The position numbers and the translations under genes were made by a program. 64,000 bases of DNA from Streptomyces sp. ACA25 (GTDB lineage: Bacteria > Actinomycetota > Actinomycetes > Streptomycetales > Streptomycetaceae): positions 1 to 64,000 of the forward strand of contig NZ_JAQKPV010000015.1 of assembly GCF_028200735.1 (NCBI RefSeq), in the 5' to 3' direction. Of this stretch, positions 42,506 through 50,540 are shown one piece after another. The stretch's first letter is position 1, and each line of letters starts with the position of its first letter. Under the pieces are notes generated by a model, which worked only from the letters and a program-made list of their open reading frames with translations, did no database searches and was not told the origin of the DNA.

Positions 42506-42844
42506 ATGGCCGCCATGTTCACGGCGCTCGGAGACCCGGTGCGGCTGCCGCTGTTCTCCGAGATCGCCTCGCACCCGGCGGGTGAGGCCTGTGTCTGCGA
42601 GATCTCCGACGTCGGAGTGTCCCAGCCCACCGTGAGCCACCGACTCACCAAGCTGCGCGCGGCAGGGCTGCTGCTGAGCGAGCGGCGCGGCACCTGGGTG
42701 TGCTACCGCGTCTGCCCCACGGTGCTCGCCGGCCTCGCCGGGGCGCTGACCGGTGTCCGCGACACGGCGGCCCGGCCGGCCGGCACCATGACCGGCACCG
42801 CGCGGGCAGGCGGCGGGAAACCGCCCGGGTATCCGGTCCGGTGA
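42506..42844 (+). pseudogene. ArsR/SmtB-type regulator, N-terminus apparently frameshifted
   Basis: From the ATG at 42506 (MAAMFTALGDPVRLPLF) 112 residues of a winged-helix ArsR protein are readable: GEACVCEISDVGVSQPTVSH carries the paired cysteines and recognition helix, followed by LRAAGLLLSERRGTWVCYRV. The preceding residues DDAET continue upstream only in this frame, whereas the usual N-terminal part with a Cys pair (PCCAPLTDGTLTR) reads in the +1 frame up to about 42491. One missing G there would explain the break. Unusual residues (DPVRLPL, SHRL) also differ from family norms. It may be a decaying gene, a shortened regulator, or a sequencing error. Confidence 0.6.
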
Positions 42845-42862
42845 TCCGCTAGAGTGCCGCAC

Positions 42863-42919
42863 ATGTTGGCGCAGATCTCCCGCACCTGGTGGTGGCCCGC
42901 TCGTCCGGCGGCCACCTGA
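42863..42919 (+). CDS. trpL: trp operon leader peptide
   Basis: An 18-residue peptide, MLAQISRTWWWPARPAAT, with three consecutive Trp codons at 42887-42895. It precedes a terminator hairpin and the trpE(G) gene, the standard plan for attenuation by charged tRNA-Trp. A -10-like TAGAGT (42850-42855) ends 7 nt before the ATG, so the leader mRNA may begin at the start codon. A Trp attenuator before a fused trpE(G) gene has been described in Streptomyces venezuelae. Confidence 0.92.
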   Translation: MLAQISRTWWWPARPAAT

Positions 42920-42946
42920 GACTGCGCGCATCCCATTGACAGACGC

Positions 42947-42971
42947 GAAGGCCGCCCGGGGGGCGGCCTTC
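42947..42971 (+). terminator. trp attenuator terminator hairpin
   Basis: GAAGGCCGCCC pairs with GGGCGGCCTTC (42961-42971) in an 11-bp stem with a 3-nt loop, 28 nt after the leader-peptide stop and 61 nt before trpE. When ribosomes stall at the Trp codons an alternative pairing of the upstream region would prevent this hairpin. Confidence 0.88.
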
Positions 42972-43031
42972 GGTGTGTCCGGTGCCGCTTCCTCCCCGCG
43001 AGCCCTCCCGGACTCCGGAAGGACCACCGCC

Positions 43032-44933
43032 ATGATCGCTCGCCTGCTCGACGACGACTGCCCGCCCTTCGCCCTGCTCCGCCGCCGGACCCCGGGCCGG
43101 GACCCGGGCCTGGTGGAACTGCTGTTCGGCGAGGTCCAGGACGTGCCCCGGCTCACCGACCTCCCCGGCGGCGAGCCCACCGCCCTCGCACTCGTGCCCT
43201 TCCGCCAGATCCGCGAGCGCGGATTCGAGGTGACCGATGACGGCACCCCGCTGCGGGTGCTCCGGGCCACGGACCAGCACGAGGTACCGCTCGACACCCT
43301 CCTGTCCGTGCTGCCCGGGCACACCGTGCAGGTCCGCGCCGGCGGCTTCGACATCGGCGACCATGCCTACGAACAGACCGTGCGCCGTGTCGTCGAGGAG
43401 GAGATCGGCGCCGGGGCGGGAGCCAACTTCGTGGTCAGGCGAACGTTCGAGGGAGTGATCGACGGCTACGGCAAGGCCGACGCTCTCGCCCTCTTCCGGC
43501 GACTGCTCCTCGGCGAACGGGGAGCGTACTGGACCTTCCTCGTCCACACCGGGGAGCGCACGCTGGTCGGAGCCAGTCCGGAGGTGCACGTCCGGATGAG
43601 AGGCGGCACGGTCGTGATGAACCCGATCAGCGGCACCTACCGGTACCCGGCCGCCGGACCCACCGCGGACGGGCTGCTCGACTTCCTCGCGGACCGCAAG
43701 GAGACCGAGGAACTGTCCATGGTCGTCGACGAGGAGCTGAAGATGATGTGCACCGTCGGCGACATCGGGGGCACCGTCATCGGCCCCCGGCTCAAGGAGA
43801 TGGCGCACCTGGCGCACACCGAATACGAACTGCGGGGCAGGAGCTCGCTCGATGTGCGCGAGGTGCTGCGCGAGACCATGTTCGCGGCCACCGTGACGGG
43901 CTCCCCGGTGGAGAACGCCTGCCGGGTCATCCGCCGCCACGAGCGCGGCGGCCGCGGCTACTACGCGGGGGCGCTGGCGCTGATCGGCCGGGACGCCGAC
44001 GGCGGACAGACGCTGGACTCGCCCATTCTCATCCGCACGGCCGACATCGACGGCCGCACCGGACGGCTGCGCGTGCCGGTCGGCGCCACGCTGGTGCGCG
44101 GCTCCGATCCGGCCGGTGAGGTCGCCGAGACGCACGCCAAGGCCGCCGGGGTACTCACCGCGCTGGGCGTCCTGCCCGCTCCGGCCGCGCCCGCGGCCCG
44201 GCCGCCACGGCTGGCCGAGGACCCGAGGGTACGGGCGGCGCTGGACAGCCGGCGGTCCGGTCTGGCCCCCTTCTGGCTCGCCATGCAGAACCTCCCGCCC
44301 GCCGGCCCGCCCGGTAGCAGGCCGGTACTGGTGGTGGACGCGGAGGACACCTTCACCTCGATGCTGGCCCATCTGCTCCGGTCCACCGGCAGCGCCGTCA
44401 CCGTGCGGCGCTTCGACGACCCGGGACTGCGCGCGGCCGCCCTGGCCCACCCCGGACCGGTGGTGCTCGGTCCCGGCCCAGGTGACCCGCAGGAGCCCGC
44501 GGATCCCCGGATGTGCCTGCTGCGCGCACTGACCGCTGAGCTGCTCGCGGAGCACCGCGGCGGGCTGCTGGGGGTCTGCCTGGGGCATGAGCTGCTCGCC
44601 GACGCGCTGGGCCTGGACCTGGTGCGCCGGTCGCGGCCGCATCAGGGCGCGCAGAAGCGGATCGACTTCTTCGGCGAGCCGCAGACCGTGGGCTTCTACA
44701 GCTCGTACACGGCGCGCTGCACGGAGACCGGCCGTGCGGACCTGGCGGCGCGCGGGGTGGAGCTCGCCCGCGACCCGTCCTCCGGCGACGTGCACGCCTT
44801 GCGCGGGCCGGGTTTCGCCGGGGTGCAGTTCCACCCGGAGTCGGTCCTGACCCTGGACGGGCCCGGTGTGGTGCGGCAACTGCTGGCGGCGGTGGACGGC
44901 AGGGCCGGTGCCATCGGGCGCGTTGCCACGTGA
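43032..44933 (+). CDS. trpE: Anthranilate synthase, fused TrpE-TrpG
   Basis: A 633-residue two-domain enzyme converting chorismate and Gln to anthranilate. ATG at 43032 (MIARLLDDDCPPF) has GGAAGGA upstream. Component I (to about residue 400): GASPEVHVRM, NPISGTYRYPA, TVTGSPVENACRVI, GRGYYAGALALI. After a Pro/Ala linker, the glutamine amidotransferase domain: VLVVDAEDTFTSML, GPGPGDPQEP, LLGVCLGHELLA with the nucleophilic Cys, and the FHPESVLT His/Glu pair. The fused form is characteristic of streptomycetes. Control is by the upstream attenuator. Confidence 0.96.
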   Translation: MIARLLDDDCPPFALLRRRTPGRDPGLVELLFGEVQDVPRLTDLPGGEPTALALVPFRQIRERGFEVTDDGTPLRVLRATDQHEVPLDTLLSVLPGHTVQVRAGGFDIGDHAYEQTVRRVVEEEIGAGAGANFVVRRTFEGVIDGYGKADALALFRRLLLGERGAYWTFLVHTGERTLVGASPEVHVRMRGGTVVMNPISGTYRYPAAGPTADGLLDFLADRKETEELSMVVDEELKMMCTVGDIGGTVIGPRLKEMAHLAHTEYELRGRSSLDVREVLRETMFAATVTGSPVENACRVIRRHERGGRGYYAGALALIGRDADGGQTLDSPILIRTADIDGRTGRLRVPVGATLVRGSDPAGEVAETHAKAAGVLTALGVLPAPAAPAARPPRLAEDPRVRAALDSRRSGLAPFWLAMQNLPPAGPPGSRPVLVVDAEDTFTSMLAHLLRSTGSAVTVRRFDDPGLRAAALAHPGPVVLGPGPGDPQEPADPRMCLLRALTAELLAEHRGGLLGVCLGHELLADALGLDLVRRSRPHQGAQKRIDFFGEPQTVGFYSSYTARCTETGRADLAARGVELARDPSSGDVHALRGPGFAGVQFHPESVLTLDGPGVVRQLLAAVDGRAGAIGRVAT

Positions 44934-44974
44934 GCAAGGGGCGTCGTCCCGGCGAGGAGCGGCGCCGTGCGGGC

Positions 44975-45988
44975 TCAGCGCGGTCCGGGCACCGGCAGGC
45001 CGGGGGCCACCAGGGTGTTCTCGCCCGTGCGGCCCGCCCGGTAGTCCGCCACGTTGCGCACCGTCGCGTCGATGATCTGGGTGACCGCCTCACGGGTGTA
45101 GTACGCCTGGTGCGAGGTCACCAGGACGTTGCCGAAGGTGGTCAGCCGGGCCAGGGTGTCGTCGGTCATGACTTCCATCGACTTGTCGAGGAAGAACAGG
45201 CCCGCCTCGGCCTCGTACACGTCCAGGCCGACGCCGCGCAGCCGGCCCTGCCGCAGCTCGTGGACCAGGGCCTCGGTGTCCACCAGACCGCCGCGGCTGG
45301 AGTTGATGAGGAGGGCGTCGTCCTTCATGACCCGCAGGGCCGGGCCGTCGATGAGGTGGTAGGTCTGCGGCAGGAGCGGCACGTGCAGGCTGATCAGGTC
45401 CGCCTCGGCGAGCAGCTGCGGCAGTTCCGCGTAGGTCATGCCCAGCTCCCGGCAGGCCGGGTTCTCCGCGACGTCCCAGCCCAGCAGGCGCATCCCGAAG
45501 CCGTGCGCGATCCGGGTGAACGCCTCACCGATCTTGCCGGTGCCGATCACGCCGACGGTGGCGCCGTGCATGTCCTGGCCCATCAGCCCGTCGAGCCGGA
45601 AGTCGAACTCCCGGGTCCGGCGGGCGGCCCGGACGACCTGCCGGTTCAGGGCCATGGCCAGGGTCCAGGCGAACTCCGCGACCGCATGAGGCGAGTAGTA
45701 CGACACCCGGGCGACGGTCATCCCGAGCTCGGCGGCGGTCTGCAGGTCGATGTTGTTGAAGCCGGTGGCCCGCTGGGCGATCATGCGGGTGCCGCCCTGG
45801 GCCAGGGCGCGCAGCACCTCCGCGTCGAGCTCCGCGTTGACGCTGACGCTGATGATCTCGTGACCGGCCGCGATGGGGACGGTGTCTCCGTTCAGGAACA
45901 CATCGACGCACCGCAGCTCCTCGTCGGCGAACGCCGCCTCGAGCAGTGGCTTCTCGTCGGTCTGCACCCCGAACGCAAGGATGTCCAC
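44975..45988 (-). CDS. D-2-hydroxyacid dehydrogenase (D-lactate dehydrogenase type)
   Basis: A 337-residue NAD-dependent dehydrogenase. Motifs: NAD-binding VGVIGTGKIGEAFTRIA, Q-R-A-T-G-F-N-N-I-D with the conserved Arg region, NSSRGGLVDTEAL, and H-QAYYTREAV with the catalytic His (SHQAYYT). The sequence is closest to the D-lactate/hydroxyisocaproate dehydrogenase group (interconverting pyruvate and D-lactate), but related hydroxyacids cannot be excluded. It converges on trpE(G) and is not obviously linked to it. Confidence 0.9.
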   Translation of the reverse strand: MDILAFGVQTDEKPLLEAAFADEELRCVDVFLNGDTVPIAAGHEIISVSVNAELDAEVLRALAQGGTRMIAQRATGFNNIDLQTAAELGMTVARVSYYSPHAVAEFAWTLAMALNRQVVRAARRTREFDFRLDGLMGQDMHGATVGVIGTGKIGEAFTRIAHGFGMRLLGWDVAENPACRELGMTYAELPQLLAEADLISLHVPLLPQTYHLIDGPALRVMKDDALLINSSRGGLVDTEALVHELRQGRLRGVGLDVYEAEAGLFFLDKSMEVMTDDTLARLTTFGNVLVTSHQAYYTREAVTQIIDATVRNVADYRAGRTGENTLVAPGLPVPGPR

Positions 45989-46099
45989 CGTTCGTTCCTC
46001 CCCTTGGCTCCCGTGCCTGCGGCACTCCTGGTCGGCAAGCCGGCACCCGGCACACTCCGCGCATCATGGCACAGCTGTTCGTGGCGGGGCGGGCGCGTC

Positions 46100-46843
46100 C
46101 TATTCGGCGTCGAGCCCTCGCTCGATGGCGTAACGGACCAGTTCCACGCGATTGTGGAGCTGGAGTTTGCCGAGCGTGTTCTGCACGTGGTTCTGCACGG
46201 TGCGGTGCGAGATGACAAGCCGCTCGGCGATCTGACGGTACGTCAGCCCCTTGGCGACCAGCCGCAGGACCTCGGTCTCCCGGGCGGTGAGCCGGGGCAC
46301 CGCCGGAGCACCGGCGTCCCTCGGGCCGGGGCCCGAGGCCAGCCTGCGGTACTCCCCCAGCACCAGCCCGGCGAGCCCGGGAGTGAACACCGGCTCGCCG
46401 GCGGCCGTCCGGCGGACCGCGTCCAGCAGCTCCTCGGCGCTGGAGGACTTCAGCAGGTATCCGGTGGCCCCTGCCTTGACCGCCTCCAGCACGTCCTCCT
46501 GCTCCCCACTGGCCGAGAGCACCAGCACCTTCGGCCCCGCGTCGGCGGTCCCGCCCGGTGCGGCAGGTGCGGCAGGTGCGGCAGGTGCGGCAGGTGCGGC
46601 AGGTGCGGCATCGGGACCGGCGAGCCGGCGGCACACCTCCGCCCCCGGCAGCAGGGGCAGGTTGAGGTCGAGCACCAGCACGTCCGGCCGCACGGCCCGC
46701 GCCCGGTGCACCGCCTGCATCCCGTCGCCGGCGGTGGCCACCACCTCCAGGCCGGCGTCCGCCAGGTCACGGGCGACCGCGTCCCGCCACATCGGGTGGT
46801 CGTCCACCACCATCACCCGCACCGGGCGCTGTTCATCCGTCAT
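46100..46843 (-). CDS. macR: LuxR-type response regulator, MacR-like
   Basis: A 247-residue NarL/FixJ regulator. Receiver domain with phosphorylatable Asp59 (VLVLDLNLPLLPG), conserved Thr/Ser (LVLSASGE) and Lys (GYLLKSSS). A DNA-binding LuxR HTH follows at about residues 180-240 (LTARETEVLRLVAKGLTYRQ). An Ala-Ala-Pro repeat (about residues 79-97) is inserted in the receiver domain between beta3 and beta4. It overlaps the kinase gene by 11 nt. By position and partner it resembles MacR of MacRS (SCO2120), a regulator of differentiation in S. coelicolor. Confidence 0.9.
   Translation of the reverse strand: MTDEQRPVRVMVVDDHPMWRDAVARDLADAGLEVVATAGDGMQAVHRARAVRPDVLVLDLNLPLLPGAEVCRRLAGPDAAPAAPAAPAAPAAPAAPGGTADAGPKVLVLSASGEQEDVLEAVKAGATGYLLKSSSAEELLDAVRRTAAGEPVFTPGLAGLVLGEYRRLASGPGPRDAGAPAVPRLTARETEVLRLVAKGLTYRQIAERLVISHRTVQNHVQNTLGKLQLHNRVELVRYAIERGLDAE
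46557..46610. repeat. Six-copy 9-bp tandem repeat inside macR
   Basis: GGTGCGGCA is repeated six times perfectly (54 bp). In the minus-strand reading frame it encodes Ala-Ala-Pro units. Such exact short repeats are prone to copy-number change by replication slippage; each unit is in frame (3 codons). Confidence 0.98.
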
Positions 46844-47996
46844 GCTTCGGCATCCTCAGTTCGACCTCGGTGCCCTGCCCGGGCACCGATACCCACTCCG
46901 CGCTCCCGCCCAGCTCCCGCAGCCGCCCGCGGATGGACAGCGACACTCCCATCCGGCCCTCCGCCTCCGCCGCGGCGAGCCGCCCGGCGGGAATCCCGGG
47001 ACCCTCGTCCCGAACGGTGATCAGCACCGCGTCCGGCTCGTCCTCCAGCAGGATCCAGGCCCGCGGCCCGCCGCCGTCCCCGCCACCCGCGTGCCGGCGG
47101 ACATTGTCCAGGGCGGCGGCGACAGCGGCGTCCAGCTCACGAGCGACCGGGGCGGGCAGGAGCACCGGGCCACCGGGGCCCGCGAAGCTCACCCGGCCCC
47201 GGGAACGGGCCGCCAGCAGGGCCCGCAGATCCAGCCGGGCCGGCTCCTCCGGCTCCGCCCCGCCGCCCAGCGGCTGCGCGGGCACCCGCCCGCCGTTGAT
47301 CAGTGTCCGCAGGGCTGTCTCCTGCTCCCCCGCCAGCCTGCCCAGCTCGGCTGCCTCACCGCCGAGCGCACCGCCACGCCGCTGCACCATCGCCAGGACC
47401 TGGAGCACTCCGTCGTGTATGTCCCGGGCGAGCCGCTCGCGCTCCCGGGTGGCCGCCTCCATGCTCATCGCCCGGGCCAGGGCGCGCTCACTGGCCCGGG
47501 CCACCTCGACCACGTAGCCGATCGTGACGCTCGCCACGCACACCAGCACCACGTTGTGCACCGTGCTGCGCGAAAGGCCGTTGTTCTCCACGAGGTTGGC
47601 CAGGCCGACCACGCCCGAGGCGGCGGCGGCCCAGCGCCAGCCCGCCTTGACCGCGAAGGCCAGCACGGCACCGGCGACCCAGATGGACGGCAGCGTGGGG
47701 CCGACTTCGCGGTGCGGATCGGCGACCGGGCTCAGCAGGATCCCGACGACGGCGAGTACGAGGTCACCGGCGAGAAAGCGCGGAGTGCAGTGCTCCGCGG
47801 ACGTGACCTTGCGCAGCGTGCTCACCGTCCAGACGGTGAGCACCGCGAGGTAGCCCACGCCGACCAGCGGCCGCCCGTAGTCCCCGTACGAGAGGACGAA
47901 CAGGCCCAGCACGTAGCAGAGCGTCAGAATCCGGAAGCCGGTCAGCGCCCGCCACAGCGGCTGTTCCACCGACATCCCGGACAGCTTCCCCGTCAT
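46833..47996 (-). CDS. macS: Sensor histidine kinase, MacS-like
   Basis: A 387-residue sensor of the NarL-partner class. ATG at 47996 (MTGKLSGMSVEQPLWRALTG) follows GGGGAGGG. Four to six membrane segments occupy about residues 20-175. The phosphoacceptor His is in ERLARDIHDGVLQVLAMVQ, and the HATPase_c domain has ALDNVRRHA and RDEGPGIPAGRL. It overlaps macR by 11 nt and resembles MacS of S. coelicolor. Confidence 0.9.
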   Translation of the reverse strand: MTGKLSGMSVEQPLWRALTGFRILTLCYVLGLFVLSYGDYGRPLVGVGYLAVLTVWTVSTLRKVTSAEHCTPRFLAGDLVLAVVGILLSPVADPHREVGPTLPSIWVAGAVLAFAVKAGWRWAAAASGVVGLANLVENNGLSRSTVHNVVLVCVASVTIGYVVEVARASERALARAMSMEAATRERERLARDIHDGVLQVLAMVQRRGGALGGEAAELGRLAGEQETALRTLINGGRVPAQPLGGGAEPEEPARLDLRALLAARSRGRVSFAGPGGPVLLPAPVARELDAAVAAALDNVRRHAGGGDGGGPRAWILLEDEPDAVLITVRDEGPGIPAGRLAAAEAEGRMGVSLSIRGRLRELGGSAEWVSVPGQGTEVELRMPKHDG

Positions 47997-48024
47997 GCCC
48001 GGCCCTCCCCGTCCCCCGGAGGCG

Positions 48025-48849
48025 TCAGCCCGCCCGGGTCTCGCCGTCCTTGTCCTCCCGGCGCTCCCGCTCCAGCCGGTCCTGCTCCTCACGGTCGTGC
48101 TCGGCGCGTTCCCAGGCCTTCTTCTCCGCCCGCTCGGCCTTCTCGGCCTCCGCCCGCTCCTTGGCCTCATCGGCCAGCCGGCGCTTGGCGGCGGTGGCGT
48201 AGATGTCGACGTACTCCTGCCCGGAGAGCTTCATGATGGCGTACATGACCTCATCGGTCACCGAGCGGAGGATGAACCGGTCACCCTCCATGCCCTGGTA
48301 ACGGCTGAAGTCCAGCGGCGCACCGATGCGGATACCGGGCCGCATCAGCTTGGGCATCATCTTGCCCGGAGGCTGGATCTTCTCGGTGTCGATCATCGCG
48401 ACGGGAAGGACGGGAGCTCCGGTGGCCAGCGCGACCCGGGCCAGGCCGCCCGGCTTGCCACGGTAGAGCCTGCCGTCCGGGGAACGGGTGCCCTCCGGGT
48501 AGATGCCGAACAGCTCACCGCGCTCCAGCACCTCGATGCCGCTCCTGATCGCCGCCTCACCCGCGCCGCGGCCGCCGGAACGGTCGACCGGCAGCTGGCC
48601 GACGCCCTTGAAGAAGGCGGCCGTCAGCTTGCCCTTGATGCCGGGGGTGGTGAAGTACTCCGCCTTGGCGATGAACGTGACCTTGCGGTCGAGCACCGCG
48701 GGCAGGAAGAAGGAGTCGCAGAAGGAGAGGTGGTTGCTCGCCAGGATCGCCGGCCCTTCCGCGGGCACGTGCTCGCGGCCCTCCACCCATGGGCGGAAGG
48801 TCAGTTTGAGCCCCGCGCCTACGGAGATCTTCATCGTGCCGTACAACAA
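48025..48849 (-). CDS. 1-acylglycerol-3-phosphate O-acyltransferase (PlsC family)
   Basis: A 274-residue acyltransferase. Motif NHLSFCDSFFLPAV carries the catalytic His-x4-Asp; YPEGTRSPDGRLYRGKPG holds the Glu-Gly-Thr-Arg substrate motif. I chose TTG at 48849 (encoding MLYGTMKISVG) because AGGAGG lies 8 nt before it; an ATG at 48834 is the alternative. The C-terminal 50 residues form a charged Glu/Arg helix. It likely makes phosphatidic acid for membrane lipids. Confidence 0.9.
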   Translation of the reverse strand: MLYGTMKISVGAGLKLTFRPWVEGREHVPAEGPAILASNHLSFCDSFFLPAVLDRKVTFIAKAEYFTTPGIKGKLTAAFFKGVGQLPVDRSGGRGAGEAAIRSGIEVLERGELFGIYPEGTRSPDGRLYRGKPGGLARVALATGAPVLPVAMIDTEKIQPPGKMMPKLMRPGIRIGAPLDFSRYQGMEGDRFILRSVTDEVMYAIMKLSGQEYVDIYATAAKRRLADEAKERAEAEKAERAEKKAWERAEHDREEQDRLERERREDKDGETRAG

Positions 48850-49018
48850 CCTGGGAACCTCCTGTGTTCTGCCGTGCACGACCTTACTGGGGTTTCGCGC
48901 CCGGCGGTTCTCCCGCAGCCCTCCGGGTGCCCTCGGCCGACTACCGGCTGTCCCCACCCGCGCGTAGGGTGGCAGTCACCGCACCCCCCGAACGGACACC
49001 GCCGAACGGAGCTCCCCG

Positions 49019-49789
49019 ATGCTGCTTCTGCCCGGCGCCGAGGCCTTTTCGCACGACGGCTCGGCCACCGGAGTCCTGCTGTGCCACGGCTTCACCGGGA
49101 CGCCGCAGTCGATGCGCCCCTGGGCCGAGTACCTTGCGGAGCGCGGCCACACGGTCTCGCTCCCCCTGCTGCCCGGCCACGGCACTCGCTGGCAGGACCT
49201 CCAGCGCACCGGCTGGCAGGACTGGTACGCGACGCTCGACCGGGAGTTCCGGCTCCTGCGTGACCGCTGCGACCAGGTTTTCCTGTGCGGACTGTCGATG
49301 GGAGGCACGCTCTCCCTGCGGCTCGCCGCCAAGCACGGGGACGCCGTGGCCGGAGTCACGGTGGTCAACCCCGCGGCCTCGTTCCCGCGGGTCACGGGAT
49401 ACTTCCTGCCCCTGGTCCGGCATCTGCTGCCCACGACGAAGGGCATCGCCAGCGACATCGCCCGCGAAGGGATCTCCGAGACCGGCTACGACCGCGTGCC
49501 ACTGCACGCGGCGCACTCGCTGCGGCAGCTGTTCCGGCTGCTGCCGTCGGATCTGCCCCAGGTCACCCAGCCGCTGCTGCTCATGCGCAGCCGGCGGGAT
49601 CACGTGGTTCCGTCCGCGGACTCCGCATACATCCTGAGCAAGGTCTCCTCCGTGGAGGTGACCGAGCGGGTGCTGGAGGACAGCTATCACGTGGCCACCC
49701 TGGACCATGACGCCCCAGGTATCTTTCAGGAGACGGACGCCTTCATGACCCGGCTCACGACGAGGAAGACCACACGTGACCGAACGTGA
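49019..49789 (+). CDS. Alpha/beta hydrolase (monoacylglycerol lipase / carboxylesterase type)
   Basis: A 256-residue serine hydrolase: GVLLCHGFTGTPQSMRPWAEYL (oxyanion region), nucleophile elbow CGLSMGG, acid RRDHVVP and C-terminal catalytic His in DSYHVATLDHD. It is close in length and motifs to bacterial monoacylglycerol lipases and carboxylesterases. It is followed, with a 14-nt overlap, by a membrane protein gene. Confidence 0.9.
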   Translation: MLLLPGAEAFSHDGSATGVLLCHGFTGTPQSMRPWAEYLAERGHTVSLPLLPGHGTRWQDLQRTGWQDWYATLDREFRLLRDRCDQVFLCGLSMGGTLSLRLAAKHGDAVAGVTVVNPAASFPRVTGYFLPLVRHLLPTTKGIASDIAREGISETGYDRVPLHAAHSLRQLFRLLPSDLPQVTQPLLLMRSRRDHVVPSADSAYILSKVSSVEVTERVLEDSYHVATLDHDAPGIFQETDAFMTRLTTRKTTRDRT

Positions 49790-50420
49790 CCAGGAACGCG
49801 GCGACGGCCGCGACCCGATCGACGAGGACGCCGCCTGGGCGGAGATCGTTGCCGGCTTCGGCAAGGCGCCGGCCGCGGAGCCGGAGACCCGTACCGGGGA
49901 GGAGCACTCCGGCCGGGCCGCTTCCGAGGAGCACGGAACCGATGCCGCCGGAACGGCTCCCGACAGCAGCCCCGGCGCACCCGCCGGCTCCGGCGAGCCG
50001 GGTTCCCCTCGGGCGGGCGGCGGGCCGGGCAATGCCTGGCGGGAGAGACCGGAGGGCGGCCCGGACGAACCTCTGCTCACCAACGGTTCGGGGCGCGACT
50101 TCCTCACCACGGGGAGCGGTCAGTGGTCGGGAACCGGGCCACGGGACTGGGCACCCGAGGACGAGCAGGGCGAGGGCCACTTCGTCCCTCCGGAACCCCC
50201 TCCGCTACCGGCTTCGGACCTGACCACGAAGTTCGCCTGGCTGGCGGTCATCGGCGGGCCGGTACTGCTGTTCCTCTGGGTGGTCTTCCAGCAGCCGGTC
50301 ACGTGGTGGGTCGGCACGCTGGGCATCGGCGGCTTCCTGGTCGGCTTCGCCACCCTGGTATCCCGCATGCGGGACGGCCGGGACGAGTGGTCCGACCCGG
50401 GCAGCGGCGCGGTGGTCTGA
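49776..50420 (+). CDS. Hypothetical membrane protein with disordered N-terminal half
   Basis: A 214-residue protein not recognised as a known family. Residues 1-145 are charged and low-complexity (Glu/Gly/Pro-rich), residues about 150-200 contain two hydrophobic helices (FAWLAVIGGPVLLFLWVVF and VTWWVGTLGIGGFLVGFATL). The start is GTG at 49776, inside the end of the hydrolase gene, so translation is probably coupled. Beginning DEDAAWAEIVAGFGKAP it resembles a common streptomycete hypothetical. Function unknown. Confidence 0.8.
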   Translation: MTERDQERGDGRDPIDEDAAWAEIVAGFGKAPAAEPETRTGEEHSGRAASEEHGTDAAGTAPDSSPGAPAGSGEPGSPRAGGGPGNAWRERPEGGPDEPLLTNGSGRDFLTTGSGQWSGTGPRDWAPEDEQGEGHFVPPEPPPLPASDLTTKFAWLAVIGGPVLLFLWVVFQQPVTWWVGTLGIGGFLVGFATLVSRMRDGRDEWSDPGSGAVV

Positions 50421-50475
50421 CCCGAGGTACCAAGCTCCGGTCCCGGCCGTCCCGTGCCGGAGCGGCCCGGGACCG

Positions 50476-50519
50476 CCCCGTCCGCGCCGGGCCGGAGCCG
50501 CGAAGCGGGGCGGACGGGG
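50476..50519. terminator. Bidirectional hairpin terminator between convergent genes
   Basis: CCCCGTCCGC (50476-50485) pairs with GCGGACGGGG (50510-50519) around a GC-rich loop. It lies between the membrane protein gene (ending 50420) and the nuclease-fold gene (ending 50541), so it could end both transcripts. Confidence 0.65.
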
Positions 50520-50540
50520 CCGGACGGAAGCGGAGTCAGC

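Noticed and set aside
46557..46610. Six-copy repeat as a possible CRISPR or origin iteron
   Set aside because: Units are only 9 bp with no spacers and lie in frame inside a gene.
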